From Paramarasmius palmivorus (taxonomy: Eukaryota; Basidiomycota; Agaricomycetes; Agaricales; Marasmiaceae), in NCBI GenBank assembly GCA_037176845.1, contig JAYKXP010000017.1:744001-808000 (forward strand): a stretch of 64,000 nt of DNA. The letters are read 5' to 3'. Positions 11,586 through 22,257 of this stretch are shown one piece after another. Within the stretch, counting starts at the first letter, position 1. Each line of letters starts with the position of its first letter. The position numbers and the translations under genes are program-made. Under the pieces are notes generated by a model. The model worked only from the letters and a program-made list of their open reading frames with translations, did no database searches and had not been told where the DNA came from.

Positions 11586-12420
11586 TCAGAGCTCCTTTTT
11601 ATCCATCGTCTGCCTATCTCGCGTTGTTGCGTGAATACCCATTGACGGAAGAGTCTGTTGTAGATAGGCTATGACAATAGCGAGATTGGCGAGGAATGCT
11701 ACAACGTAAATCACGCGGGTAGTCCATCGGCAAAGCGCTTCTAGCCCGACGTTTTTCTGGATGCGCACTGAGATGGAATCCCGTGAATCGAACATATAAA
11801 CCTGACAGTATCATAAACTCACAGCTTGGGGCGTTCTTGGAGAAAACAACACCTGATGGCAATGGCGATCCTTTTTCTTCACCCGAGTCTTTGATAGGTT
11901 TCGAGGTCGCGGATGGAGACACCAGAGTCATGCCTGGACCTCTTCTATCGTGTCCAGAGGGGAATATGCCATATGATGAGTTATTAAATGAATGGGGAGG
12001 CAACCCGTCGTCGTCGGATAAGAAAACTTCCCACAGCTTCTTTGTAAATAGCTTGAACTGAACGAGTTCATTTTTGATTGCCAACGGGATTCTATCGAAG
12101 AAAGCCTAGACATACCTTAAGAAAATGCGGAACCGAAAGCGAATTCCAAGTATCCTCCCAAATGTCGTCAACCAGTAACTTTTCAAATCCGACATGTCTA
12201 CCAGTGGAGAGGAGTCGAAATAGCTCTTGGATCAAACCCTCGGCACCCCTGGTAAGTTGCACTGTGATCCAGCCCTCGGAGAGTGTGATAGATGCTTCCT
12301 TATCATATGGCAGAATGACGAGAACTTCACTCCCCCAGAGCGCACATGATGTGCTCTATCCGCGAGGGTAGCTCAGAAAGACCGTTGGAAGAAAAGGTGT
12401 ATCCCATGTTCGGAACGGCG
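11586..12420 (-). pseudogene. Orphan NACHT C-terminal cassette with a membrane-segment exon
   Basis: Minus-strand sequence downstream of gene C repeats the C-terminal module of the NACHT family without any NACHT domain. About 12355-12117 encodes the conserved VLVILPYDKE, GWITVQLTRG and DDIWEDTW blocks, followed by a donor GTATGT. The next exon has FTKKLWEVF and NSSYGIFPS, then a perfect GTGAGT donor and a 55-nt intron leading in frame to a last exon ending at 11586. That last exon encodes a hydrophobic segment (VIYVVAFLANLAIVIAYL), absent from the other NACHT genes here. Upstream of 12355 the frame is broken by stops, and the acceptor before the FTKKLW exon is displaced relative to paralogues. 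Most likely a remnant of a fifth gene, or a spare 3' cassette for gene C. Confidence 0.6.
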
Positions 12421-12590
12421 AACCTTATAGCGGCACACGAAATCCTGAAACTAGTTGATCTAAGTCCATCACCATCGAGAACACTTGGAGAACATATGAA
12501 CCAGGTGACTTACCAGTCCCTCAGCTCGCCTTATTTGGAAACCTTGAATTATAGCCAATCTCTTTTTAAGGAGACCGACCGGGTACGAGT

Positions 12591-15203
12591 CTACATCAGG
12601 TCCTCCATCTCCACATACCACTTGACATTCCGGTGAACGTAGTCAAACCATTGGCGAATCGATGCTGGTTTCAGGGCGCATCAGTAAAAGACAGAAAAAA
12701 CCGACATAGTATATGCTCACAATCCATGACTTCTCCAGACGCGAGCATCGTGAACTCTTCATCATGAGTATCAAGTGGATACGTCGCATACGATGGATTG
12801 GCGAACGAATTGCGAGGTAAAATGTCATCTTCATGGAAGAATAACACCCACCATTTCTTCATGAACACTTTCAAACAAATTAGATCATCCTTCTGTAAGA
12901 TGTCTGATTAGTCCTGTCTCCACATGAAGATACACATAACAAGTACACACCTTGAGCATGCCTTCCGAAACGGAATGCCAAGTGTCGTCGCGAACGTCAT
13001 TGATGAGAAATTCACCCAGTTCAGCTAGTGCGGCATATCTACTTGTGTCCTCAAAGGGAACAACAGTCCAACCCTCGGGGAGTATGTTACAGCTTTCCAG
13101 GCCATCCGGAAGGACCATCAAAGCTGGCTTCTCCAGGCTCTTTACCCTCGTGACGATAGGAATAGCATCAACGCCGTACAACTCTCGACAAAAGTTCTCC
13201 CAAGACCTGTTCTGGTACTCTCCCCTTCCTTGAATCTCAAACAAGATTGAAAACCAAAAGGCTTCCTCTCTTGACGCGTCTGGGGGAAAGGCAACAGTGA
13301 AGCCTTGTACGCAAGAGTCAGCTTTCTTAACGAACTCTATCACGGGCTCCCCAAACCCCTGTCAATTGAGCTTTATCAGAATTTCAGTTAGACCGGAAAA
13401 AAGAACAAAAACATACTTTAGCCCAGAGAATGGCCCTCGCAAGTGATTTTGGAAATTTGAGAAAGAAATACAGGTACGCAGCCAAGAAAGAGTATTGATC
13501 GTATCCATTCAACGCTGTGAGTAGAGCTGGACCTGGGGTTTCTACTTCCGTGCAATAGTCGAAGCAATGAGTGTATGAATACTCTGCGAGTTGCACGAGC
13601 CGACCCTCACCCTCGGGAATCGCGGGCAAGAGATTATGTGTCCATGATTTGAGAGTATCGGTGAATGTGGCTTGCTGTTGATATAGTGGATAGTGAGGTG
13701 CAAGGAGAGAAATTGTCCGCAAGAGGAAGGTTGCCATCCTCTCGAAATAGCTCGACCTAGACATTACTTGGATATAGTAGCTGGCACTCCGGACAACATC
13801 GGTGAGAAATTCGGCAAAGGAGGCATGCACGATTTTTATAGCAGCATTGGGATCATCAGGAATGTGCAGCACGGAGTGTAATCGCGATAACAGGACAAAA
13901 ACTTCTCCCTTTTTCAGAGTCAATAAACCCTCTATAATCAAAGGGGAATGCCAATCAAAGTCCGTACGATCGGATTCCATCACGGTCTCCGGGAAGTAAG
14001 GTGTGGTGACGAGCAAGCGAAGAACTGCTCGTACCCTCTCCCAGTTTTGACACTTCGACAGGACGTGATGATATAACGAATCCAGGTCAGAATACGGGGA
14101 CCCAAGCCCAACACTGACATAGATGCGAAGGACAGCATCCAACCGGTCTTGTGGAAGTTCGTCGTGAGTGTCGACGTGCTTGAGGACTACGACAGCGAAT
14201 ATGAACTGCCCCTGGGCTCTCCGGACCAACTGATCAATGACATCCTGGGATGGCCATGACTCGTTCTCATGACGCAAGGCGGGATGCCTTCTTCGAAGTT
14301 CGGCAAAGCGGCCGAGAAAGAACAGTTCAATATCTCGGTTTGCCTCTTCGGATGAATTGATATCGAGATATTCCAAGACCGGGCCAAATCTGGCGAAGGC
14401 ATCACGTATTTGAGGCTCCGGGCGACTGCAGATAAGAAACCTCCAGGGATTGGGAGTACGAAGAGTAGTGGTGACCTTTTGGATGAGGTGCAGTAATCTT
14501 TCCTGCAACCGATGATCAATACAGTCATCGAGACCGTCGATGACAATGACATTTGGTAGGTCTCCCCATAATGCTCGGTCGACCTTGGAACTGGGTTTTA
14601 CTATCAGTTTCTGAAACTGATTTTCGAAAGTGGTCTCGAAGATTTTTGGATCCGACGTGATGCGCTTGAGGATACGCCGGCCCAGGAGTTTCCAAAGTGA
14701 TCGTGACTGGGAGAACTGATAAACGATAGTAGCAACGAAGGCATCTAGCCTGTCTCGGGTCGCGTCATTCCGCGAGAAGAAGAACGCGGCAGCAATTCTT
14801 CTGATGGAATACCTCTCCGAGAGTGTCTGAGCAATGGCCGACTTCCCCACACCAACGGTACCAAGAAGCCAAAAGACCCTGATGACCTCCGAGTCGCCCT
14901 TGATCCACGTGCTCAACTTTTGGAGCAGCTCAATGCGAGTACCGGGATGGCAATTTGGTAAGGGGAAGCGGTGTTCAGCACCATGAAACGCATTGCCTGC
15001 TGCATTGTCCGAGAGCATTCGGAAAGCCGCATCTGCGAAGTTGATCAACAAGAGACGACTATAGAAGCGTTCACTGAGGTCTCACCCGCATCCCCAGAGT
15101 GGGACTTGCCACGGGTATGCTGGCTGCCGACAATGTATTGATCCCTTCCCACTGTGTTGTAGGCCCCTCCGTCGATGCGGTTGCTTGAGCGATTGAAAGC
15201 CAT
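12591..15203 (-). CDS. NACHT-type STAND NTPase (NLR-like), gene C
   Basis: Five exons (15203-15086, 15032-13417, 13358-12951, 12892-12721, 12664-12591) give 795 residues. It has the leader motif NTVGRDQYIVG, P-loop GTVGVGKS, Walker B IDGLDDCIDH (Asp in place of Glu in DDEC-type context) and SRPEPQI. The C-terminal domain has LPEGWTVV, NDVRDDTW and KVFMKKWW. The fifth exon, joined through a 56-nt GTGAGC-CAG intron, encodes RQWFDYVHRNVKWY before the stop; this resembles the basic aromatic tail of gene A and supports the splice. Without that splice the frame would end at 12671. It lies in tandem with A and B, with a duplicate of its 3' cassette immediately downstream. Role inferred as an NLR-like sensor. 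Confidence 0.82.
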
Positions 15204-16428
15204 GTTCCCGGCGGAACAAGGTATTTAAGTGGGGCTCAGGATGAGGAACAAGTACCGTAGCTGGAAGCTGTGGGTTGGAGAGAGAAACGGAACTGGGAAA
15301 ATGATGAAATTGTGATAGATCGAAGGGAAAGCAACGTGAAGAGAGCGAATAGAGTGTCTAGGGTGTCAGGGTGTCAGGAAAGTCATCCAGGGTGGGAAGA
15401 AAACACGATGGACTCACGGGTACGGAAGTTCGCACATATACAATATGTGCAATCAGATCTCCTGTCAAGATTTCTTCCGTGCCGTAGTGCTAGTAGCGCC
15501 ACTGACTACAAATGAACGACGTGGGCACTCAAACGTGGATGTAAACCATGTGCCTACACTCTTTCGGTCGCCACTTTCCCCTGGAAAGACGGAACGCTTG
15601 ACGGAGATGCATCAGGCTCGAAGTCGGGCACTCTACGCGTGAAAATTGAGAGTTGGTCGCGCTCCCGAAAATACCAGGCAGGCGCATTAAACGAATGCCT
15701 GTCTGGTAAACGACGGTATTACAGAGTGAACCAGCCGAGACTTGAAAAACGTTGCTTTGCGCAACACGATCGGATGTTGAACAGAGAGAATGGGGTTCCG
15801 TGGTGTGCTTGAATTTCAGATCAACTCCACCTCTCTTTGCGATATTCCATCCATATTCGTTGTAAGCGATACCCTTGAAACAAAGCGAGATTATCAATAT
15901 CGAAGCTCGTAGGCGAAAAACTTGAGAGTTATACCTATGATGCGGTAGTAGAACTAATACTGAAGCTTGAACCGGCTTACACCCATGCTCGCAGGAAAAG
16001 GCGAACTGGAGCACACAACAAAGTGCTTTCCGTCTGACTCTGGATTCGGACTCCGTAATGATTCATGAATCATGCCCTGGAACAGAGACGATGAGTGTCG
16101 GAAATGAGTATGAAAAGGAAGTGGCACCTCTCATAACGATCCCCATTCGCTACGAATGAGGATGACGGTGACTGCCCAATCTATTTGACCACAACATCGA
16201 CGCCGCCCTGCAAAATGACCGCCATGTTTCTGCGCAGTAGAAGACAATTTATTTTCCGCGACTTCTTGACAATGGAAAGTCTAGCAATAACCTAAGGAAG
16301 CAATTGAAGCAATGGTCAACGCAGAAACAAGACCAACACACCTCTCTTCATATCGTTTATCGCGTCCCTCGAGCCCATCTAGTCCTACATCCTAAAGCCC
16401 ACATTACTTGCCCAGACCGTGTATCGCG
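15204..16428. other. Gene C upstream spacer
   Basis: No gene is supported here. A minus-strand frame at 15529-16014 and shorter plus frames lack domains, paralogues or splice coherence. The promoter of gene C should lie in the first few hundred bases above 15203. Confidence 0.4.
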
Positions 16429-16518
16429 CATACTTCGAGTGTTGAGAATCCCGGTGAATTCTGGTGGTGGTCATGGTCGAGAAAAGAAGGAGCATCCAAA
16501 ATTCTTGGGCGCTAAAAT
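16429..16518. repeat. Second copy of the NACHT upstream repeat
   Basis: This stretch matches 8042-8142 in the same orientation relative to the downstream NACHT gene: GAGTGTTGAGAAT, then GGTCATGGTC, AAAAGAAGG and finally TTGGGCGCTAAA. The copies differ by scattered substitutions and small indels. It lies about 1.2 kb above the start of gene C, against about 0.8 kb for the copy above gene B. Confidence 0.5.
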
Positions 16519-17794
16519 TCGCTAAACTTCCCTTTCTCACCACCATCGTCTGCTCGAGACTACAATCGCGCGCTATTGTCCAAATTGTCGGCGTCTCAAT
16601 CCAGCAAGCTCTACCGTAAGCTAGAGATGGCATGAAAGGGCTTGAAGTTGAACGCATCGTGTAGGTAAGCCTCTCCATCTTAAGTGTCGAGGGTGGCAAA
16701 TCATTTTTCATCTGAATTCATGAAAATAAGGCAACTGCCTGAAATCACACAAAATCATATTAAATATTGTCAATTCAAGGGGGAGCTTTTTCCTGATGTA
16801 GTGGAGGTGGGTCATACTACACAATCAATGACGGTGTCTTTCGTCTTTGGCAGGTTTCCTGTAGCCGCCTCACCAGCCGCTTTACATGATGATAGAGCTC
16901 AACCTCTCACCGGCGCAGCATCAGGCTTTGAACGACTATCTTCAAAACTCTGCCGCAGCGCGTGGCTCGAGTCTGCGCCTTACCAGCTTTGTCTGGAGTC
17001 GCCCGTCTTGTCAGACCTTGCAATATACGGAATTAGTTGCATGCACTACCCTGTTTTCGCAGTCGCTGTGGACAGAGAACTCGTTGCAAGAGGCTTGGAT
17101 GAATGTATGGATTTAATAGGTGTGTGCGTAGGGTTTCTTCACTCTTACTCTGGGCCATCCGATTCGCAGATGAATTCATTGCACCACCTACGAAATCGAA
17201 GGGTACATGGTCTTTGGCTGGAATATAATGGACTTCGCCCAGCTCGAATTGTAACACTGTCCAAGAACGTGTAGTCGCGTACCGGCAGCTTTTGTCAATA
17301 TCCATGATACATATGAAGACTGCAATTGCCCTGTGCCAAACGCCGTTTTCTAGCTATCGATGTAATTCGCCTACCTTCAGGTCTGCCAGTGCGTTACGGA
17401 CTTATTGCCTAGCAGTGCTTATCACTTATTGTCCCCGGTTCGTGTACTGGAATTCTAGCTATCTTATTTTGGCATCCTCGTTTGAATATTCTCCGTTCCG
17501 CCATAGAGATATACTACATCGCTGCTCACTCTACGTAGTTCTGGCTGTCACCTTGCTACATTGAGTGGAATACATACAAATTTACAGGACGGCTTATATA
17601 GGAAAGGTAAAGTACACACAAAAGGACATATAACAGGCATAGTAAAATACCTCGTATTCAAGGCTGATACGTGATCATGATGATGCGGGCGTGAGGAAGT
17701 GAATACAGTGTTTCTAATATACATAGGATGTCAACCACCGTCCTGGTCCCCAAGCATATAAACTTCGATGCTCGGTGCTACCCTAGTGAGAGGA
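16519..17794 (+). other. Region with an unconfirmed coding stretch
   Basis: Plus-strand frames at 16684-17274 and 16886-17116 are the longest here. A GT-AG intron of about 60 nt ending near 17170 can be drawn in more than one frame, but no product emerges that I recognise. I therefore do not call a gene. The part from 17570 to 17794 is AT-rich and is probably the 3' flank of the zinc-finger gene that ends at 17795. Confidence 0.2.
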
Positions 17795-18980
17795 CTAGGA
17801 GCGACGCCGCGAGGAACGAGGAATATCTTTTCCCGATGGTTGATTGTGTGATTCAGGCTGAGGTCGTTTAGTGCACCTTTTCTCGTGACGCGTACAACCA
17901 TGTTTCGTCACGAAGGACTTGAGACAATAGGAGCACTGATGCGGTCTAATACCGTCATGGGAATTGGTATGATCTGTACGTAGATAGATTAGCGCTGCTC
18001 AGAGACTCGGACAGAACACTGGAAGAAACCACATACTGTTGAGTCCGTTCTTGGTGGTGAATTTCTGACTGCATCTTGGGCACGAATAATTTGCCGTCTT
18101 CGTTCTTCTCCTCATAGACGCCTCTTGAACATTTCTCGAGGCTACCGCCCGGTCCGAGGTGGAAGATATCATGTAATGACATTGAGTTGCTTGGTACGAT
18201 GTGCCAAGATTCCGAGCCAAATATGGTGAACCTGCCATCGTTCGCTGATCCATGTCGTTATTCCCGATGGTCACCTCCTCTAGCAATCCATTTTGCGGAT
18301 TTCCCGTCCCTTGAGACATCGTAGGATCAGCGCCTGGGTTGTATGGGGAGGTTCTTCTCCCTGCATATGCCATTTGAATATTTTCTGTAGGATAGCCATC
18401 GTAGGTAGGGCCCTGGGACAAAAATGCAGAGAAGGGTGATTCTGCGGCAAAGTTACCCTCATTTTGAGACTCAAAGATGGGTGGGATCATTGGACGATCC
18501 AACACATCGATTCCCGTAGTCATAGCTAGTGCCTCTGGCGTACCAAGATCGACACCGTCCTGAGGAGGGGGCGAATGGAGAGACCCTGGGTCTGGTGAAT
18601 GGTGGCTTTCAACTTCGAGAATTTGTGAAGTCTCTTCAGGGGGAACTGCAGTTTGTGACTCAAGGTCTTCATCTCGTTCGATTGAGTCTTGTCCCGCGAG
18701 GGACAATAACATTCTCTTCGAGTATCCCTGCAAAGTTTCGGAAAACGGCCTGATATGATCCATCGTCTATCAGTTATAAACCGCATGAAAAAAAAAAGAT
18801 AACGCACAATACGGCGACACCAATTGACACCGACCCCGACAAGACTGCGAGCGCGGTAACTGCTGGGCTAGTACTCTTCGCAGCCCCAAGTGCTGAACCA
18901 GTTCCGCATACTCCACCCAAAGCAGATAAACATGCTTTTCGAATCTCTAGCTTTGAGCGCGCAGGTGGCTCAGAAGACAT
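17795..18980 (-). CDS. KSTSP membrane-anchor protein with two C2H2-type zinc fingers
   Basis: Exons 18980-18808, 18749-18037 and 17973-17795 give 354 residues. Residues 10-60 match the anchor exon of two other genes here: LEIRKACLS, then a small-residue hydrophobic stretch containing GAAKSTSP, then a second hydrophobic stretch (LAVLSGSVSIGVAVL). The middle is polar and acidic near its start (IERDEDLESQ). The C-terminus has two fingers: C-x2-C-x12-H-x3-H split by the last intron, then C-x2-C-x12-H-x3-C, followed by a basic tail (RRRS). The intron inside the first finger restores exact finger spacing, which supports the model. Fingers beside a membrane segment suggest a tethered DNA- or RNA-binding protein that might be released by cleavage; this is inference. 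The first intron sits at the same codon phase in all three family members. Confidence 0.75.
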
Positions 18981-19934
18981 GGGACGAAAACAAGGGCAGC
19001 ATCCTATCGAAACGAGAGCTATATAGAGCCCATGAGAGCTGCATAACACAGCCTCGAAGAATAGAACGATCACGATGTGCTGATGTAGGCCTCGTGTTTT
19101 GACAGCTTTTCAACAGCTTGGATTCAGTTTCTTATACTCGCAATACGAAATGTGCAGACATACAAGGGTCTGTTTTGTCCTAGAAAGCACATGATGAGGG
19201 TAGGCTGGTGTCGGAGGAAAAAGCCTCAAGGTGCATTCTGTGTTTACAAAATCGGTGACCTATCACCATTAAGAATTGAGAACGCATTACAGTAAAACAA
19301 ATGAGAACTCACCATAAACTGGGGAACTATGTCTCTCGTCGATAAAAGAATCAATTGAACCGAATCGAAGTATCCCGGACCTTTCCTCTCTCAAGGTAAT
19401 TTATCATAGCCATTCGCTAACGTGACGATAGCGGCGTGGATATGGATGAGGTACAGCGTACAACAAGCTCCTGAATACGGGCAGGGCAGGTACAATTAAT
19501 ACCGAATCGCTTTGAAAATCCAAAAACGCCAACTCACCAGCATCCGAAATACACCTTTGCTTGTTTGCTTGCTCAGCGCTCAGATTCCATCGAGGTACTT
19601 ATTGACTCTAGTAGGCTAAGAAGCCAAACTTCCTCGATCGTTCAGAGAGATAGCACCAGTCGGAATGCGAAACTGCAGTCTTTTGAACCGGTTGCCCAAC
19701 GGTGCAATGCAGCGTATCTCTCGCGGCTGCGATGGACTTGACGACAATACGCAGGGTAGTGTACATCAGAGGCAGGGACCGGAATGGATGCTCGAGGTTT
19801 TCATGGTTGCCTGCAAGAGAAGGTACATAGCTTGCGCTTGCGCTTGGAAAGCCATGTCAGCCTGGTTATCTTCCCGAAAAAAGACACATCGACACACACC
19901 TAATACCTTTAGACCCCAATCCGTGACATCCAGA
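18981..19934. other. Spacer upstream of the zinc-finger gene
   Basis: No recognisable gene. Plus frame 19665-19973 and its minus counterpart have no domain and probably belong to the decayed stretch that follows. The promoter of the zinc-finger gene should lie just above 18980. Confidence 0.35.
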
Positions 19935-20185
19935 GCCCCAACGAAGAGAATGACCGTTATTTTCCGCAGATGAGGTTGCAGAAGCTGAGGAACTTGAGAC
20001 GCGGTTTGCCTTCTACAGCCATTCGGACATCGAAAAGCTTGAATGGGTCGACATTTGACGGTTGGGCAAAAGAACTTGCAATGTTGGAGGAAGAGGTGCA
20101 TTCCGTGCTCGGATACCGCGTCCAATGTGCATCTGATTTCCTGTCGACGTCGAGAGCGTATGTATCTGCAAAAAGGAAGATTTAG
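19935..20185 (+). pseudogene. Decayed coding stretch, product unknown
   Basis: Two frames in succession look protein-like: an acidic helical stretch (VAEAEELETRFAFYSHSD and EKLEWVDI) that ends in a stop near 20053, and, one base shifted, DGWAKELAMLEEEVHSVLGY continuing to a stop at 20185. A shift near 19970 and an opposite one near 20048 would make one continuous protein, so this may be an old gene with compensating or simple frameshifts. I do not recognise the family. The tRNA-Tyr lies 200 bp downstream. Confidence 0.3.
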
Positions 20186-20388
20186 TCAGACTCGGAGTCG
20201 GAGCTCGCAGCAAAGATTTGCTCACAGTTTAATTCTCTTTCCAGTACCATCCATCCAGGAGCATCGTGATACGTTGAAAAATGTACGGAATATTTGAGAA
20301 GGATGTCACGATGAGGAAAGGTGTGGTCGGTTGTGGTCCAGAAACGAGTGGGAGAGAAGAAAAAACTCTGAAGATGGGGTATATCCAT

Positions 20389-20480
20389 TCCGACCTGCCT
20401 GGTTCGAACAGGCGACCCCAAGATGGCTTGGTAAAGTAACCGATTACAGTCTTGTGCTCTTCCAACTGAGCTAAGGTCGG
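20389..20480 (-). tRNA. tRNA-Tyr (GTA) with intron, copy 1
   Basis: A complete cloverleaf can be drawn: acceptor stem CCGACC/GGTCGG, D arm with the A-box TTAGCTCAGTTGG, anticodon GTA in ACTGTAA, and T arm with the B-box GGTTCGAAC-type sequence (in this gene CTGTTCGAACC). An intron of about 20 nt lies just 3' of the anticodon, the canonical place for nuclear tRNA-Tyr. It differs from the copy at 39030-39121 by a single T/C in the intron. Transcription would be by RNA polymerase III from internal boxes. Confidence 0.9.
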
Positions 20481-20609
20481 TGATACAAGTAGTTTCACCC
20501 AGCCTGTGACACCCCCGTTCATCCATCCAGGTCCTAAACGTACAAAGCACATAAATCCATCGTAAATCCATCGTAAGTACTCGAAATAAAGAACCCCGGC
20601 CTAGCTATC

Positions 20610-21238
20610 TCACTCAGCATCAGCCTTTTCCTCCTTTTCCTCTGCCGCCTCCTCCTTATCCCCGTCCCCATCCTCCTCACCACCAGCACCTTTACTCCCC
20701 AACACAGTCGCATTAAACGTCAACTGCACTTGTACCTTCTCCTTGCCCCCTTCGGCATCATCATTCTGCAATTCGACAGTAATCCTCTTACTCCCCTTCC
20801 ATCCATAACTCCCTGTATTGAACGTACTAGGCACCAAGGTGAGGTTACCTAGGAACCCTGGATCGGCGTGTGCGGTGGTGGTGGTAGCGTCTTCTGTGGA
20901 GTCGGATGGTAAGATTGGTGGGGTGTGTGTAACGTTGATGTGTAAGGGGAGAGCTTTGGCTTTGAATTGGGATGCGGGGAGTGTTGCCTGTGGAGCGTGG
21001 CGTAGCACTTAGAACATTGTAGATTTAGAACTGGGAAAAGAGAGCACCTTTGGACCACCTTTCTTAGCACCGCCCTTCTTACTCACCGGCTTCTCTTTCT
21101 CGACTTTTGGGTTCTTCGCAGACCTAGTCGTTCGTCCCCCAGATGTGGGGCTAGAGTCTGGTGCGGAGCGTTTTGTGCCAGCTGCAGAGCGTCAGCATCA
21201 GCATTGGTCTTTGTGCTTTGTGAAGCGTACATACCCAT
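20610..21238 (-). CDS. Small protein with basic head and acidic tail
   Basis: Exons 21238-21235 (ATG plus one base), 21181-21048 and 20987-20610 give 171 residues. The 53-nt first intron begins GTATGT one base after the start codon; the frame continues perfectly. The head is Lys/Arg/Gly-rich (KEKPVSKKGGAKKGG), the middle is a globular-looking beta-rich region (ALPLHINVTHTPP, GFLGNLTLVPSTF, YGWKGSKRITVELQ, VQLTFNATVLG), and the tail is almost all Glu, Asp, Lys and Ala. Such charge segregation is common in nuclear or nucleic-acid-associated proteins, but I do not recognise a family. It lies between tRNA-Tyr and the truncated phosducin-like copy. Confidence 0.75.
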
Positions 21239-21604
21239 CTGTTGTTGTTTTGTTGGGGGTTAGGAATGTAGGTGGTTGAAAGAGAAAGGGAGACAGCGCG
21301 CGGATAAATACTCCCAAGCGAGACAATCAAGACCCCCTTGTCTCCAAGGCAAACGGCAAACACGAGACACCAAAACAAGGCCCCAATTTCCGGGACTTCT
21401 ACTTAGATTGACGTCACGCGTACGTCGGCGGCGTTTGGGTTTACACGCGTTCAATCTTCGAGGCAGATTACAGTGTTATCTTATCAGGTTGACGGTGCCG
21501 CGGTTGGTAGCGGACAGCGTCTCGTTCAGCTTAGAGCACGTCCTGGTGAACACAGGTGAACTCGAAAACTGTCCTTGACAAAGTCTTTTGTACACTGTCT
21601 TAGC
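21239..21604. other. Spacer between small gene and phosducin-like copy
   Basis: The 5' flank of the small protein gene. Short antisense frames only; nothing else recognised. Confidence 0.4.
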
Positions 21605-22257
21605 TCTACAACAGAGAAATCACAAATCAAACTCAAACTCTGAATCTGAATCATCATCTCTCTTCTTATTCTTCCCTTGTCCACGTATATTCTTTTGTGT
21701 CCGACCATTCGTCGTCGTCGTTGCTCGTGCCCGAGTCTTATCTTCCTCGTCGTTGTCGTCATCGCTGTCCTCGTCTTCGTGGTTATGTCGTTCATCAGGT
21801 TCCCTACGTTCAGGTGGATGCAGAGCACCTGAGACGAGTAGTAGTGCTTCCAGTTCTACGTGAAATGTTAACATCAGGCAGGCAAGCAAGGAGAGAAACA
21901 AAGACGTACCTTCACGTCTTCTCTCTCGTCCCCTTCCCCATCCAACGACCTGATTAATGACCTCACCTTTCTGATACAGAATTATCATCGGTATCCTCTC
22001 CTCAGGCAGGTTAGGTATACACTTGTCCCCGACGATCAAGATGAACTTTGTTCTTGGATACCGAGCTGCTAGAGTATGAATTTGTGGGAGGAGTGTATCC
22101 GATGCTGGGATCCTGTGTAGTTTTTCGTCTCGTTCCTTTCCGTGCGCAGAAAACAGAGCACATACCCATCTTTGTACAAAATACCGCTGGCGTGCCCTTC
22201 CCTATCGAATATACCTTTCCAAATCGTTCTTTTCTCTCTAACTCCTTCTCCTGTTTC
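21605..22257 (-). pseudogene. Truncated phosducin-like protein copy
   Basis: This repeats about 36440-37160 in the same orientation with high identity, covering the second half of exon 2 and all of exons 3 and 4 of the phosducin-like gene. It retains TLLPQIHTLAARYP, CIPNLPEERIPMII, VINQVVGWGRGRERRRE and the acidic tail ending DSEFEFDL. The 5' half is absent: similarity stops at about 22257 inside exon 2. Exon 2 also carries a deletion of about 70 bp and a further 4-nt loss that breaks the frame. The acceptor of the last intron has moved by three bases but still keeps frame. It lacks a start and is most likely non-functional; transcription from a new upstream start cannot be excluded. Confidence 0.8.

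Noticed and set aside
16684..17274. Plus-strand 196-codon frame as a gene
   Set aside because: No family resemblance, competing frames over the same DNA, and alternative splice joins lead to different products; kept only as an unconfirmed region.
21588..21863. Plus-strand Ser-rich frame, also at 36226-36693
   Set aside because: Antisense of the acidic Glu/Asp tail of the phosducin-like protein; present at both copies only because the DNA is duplicated.
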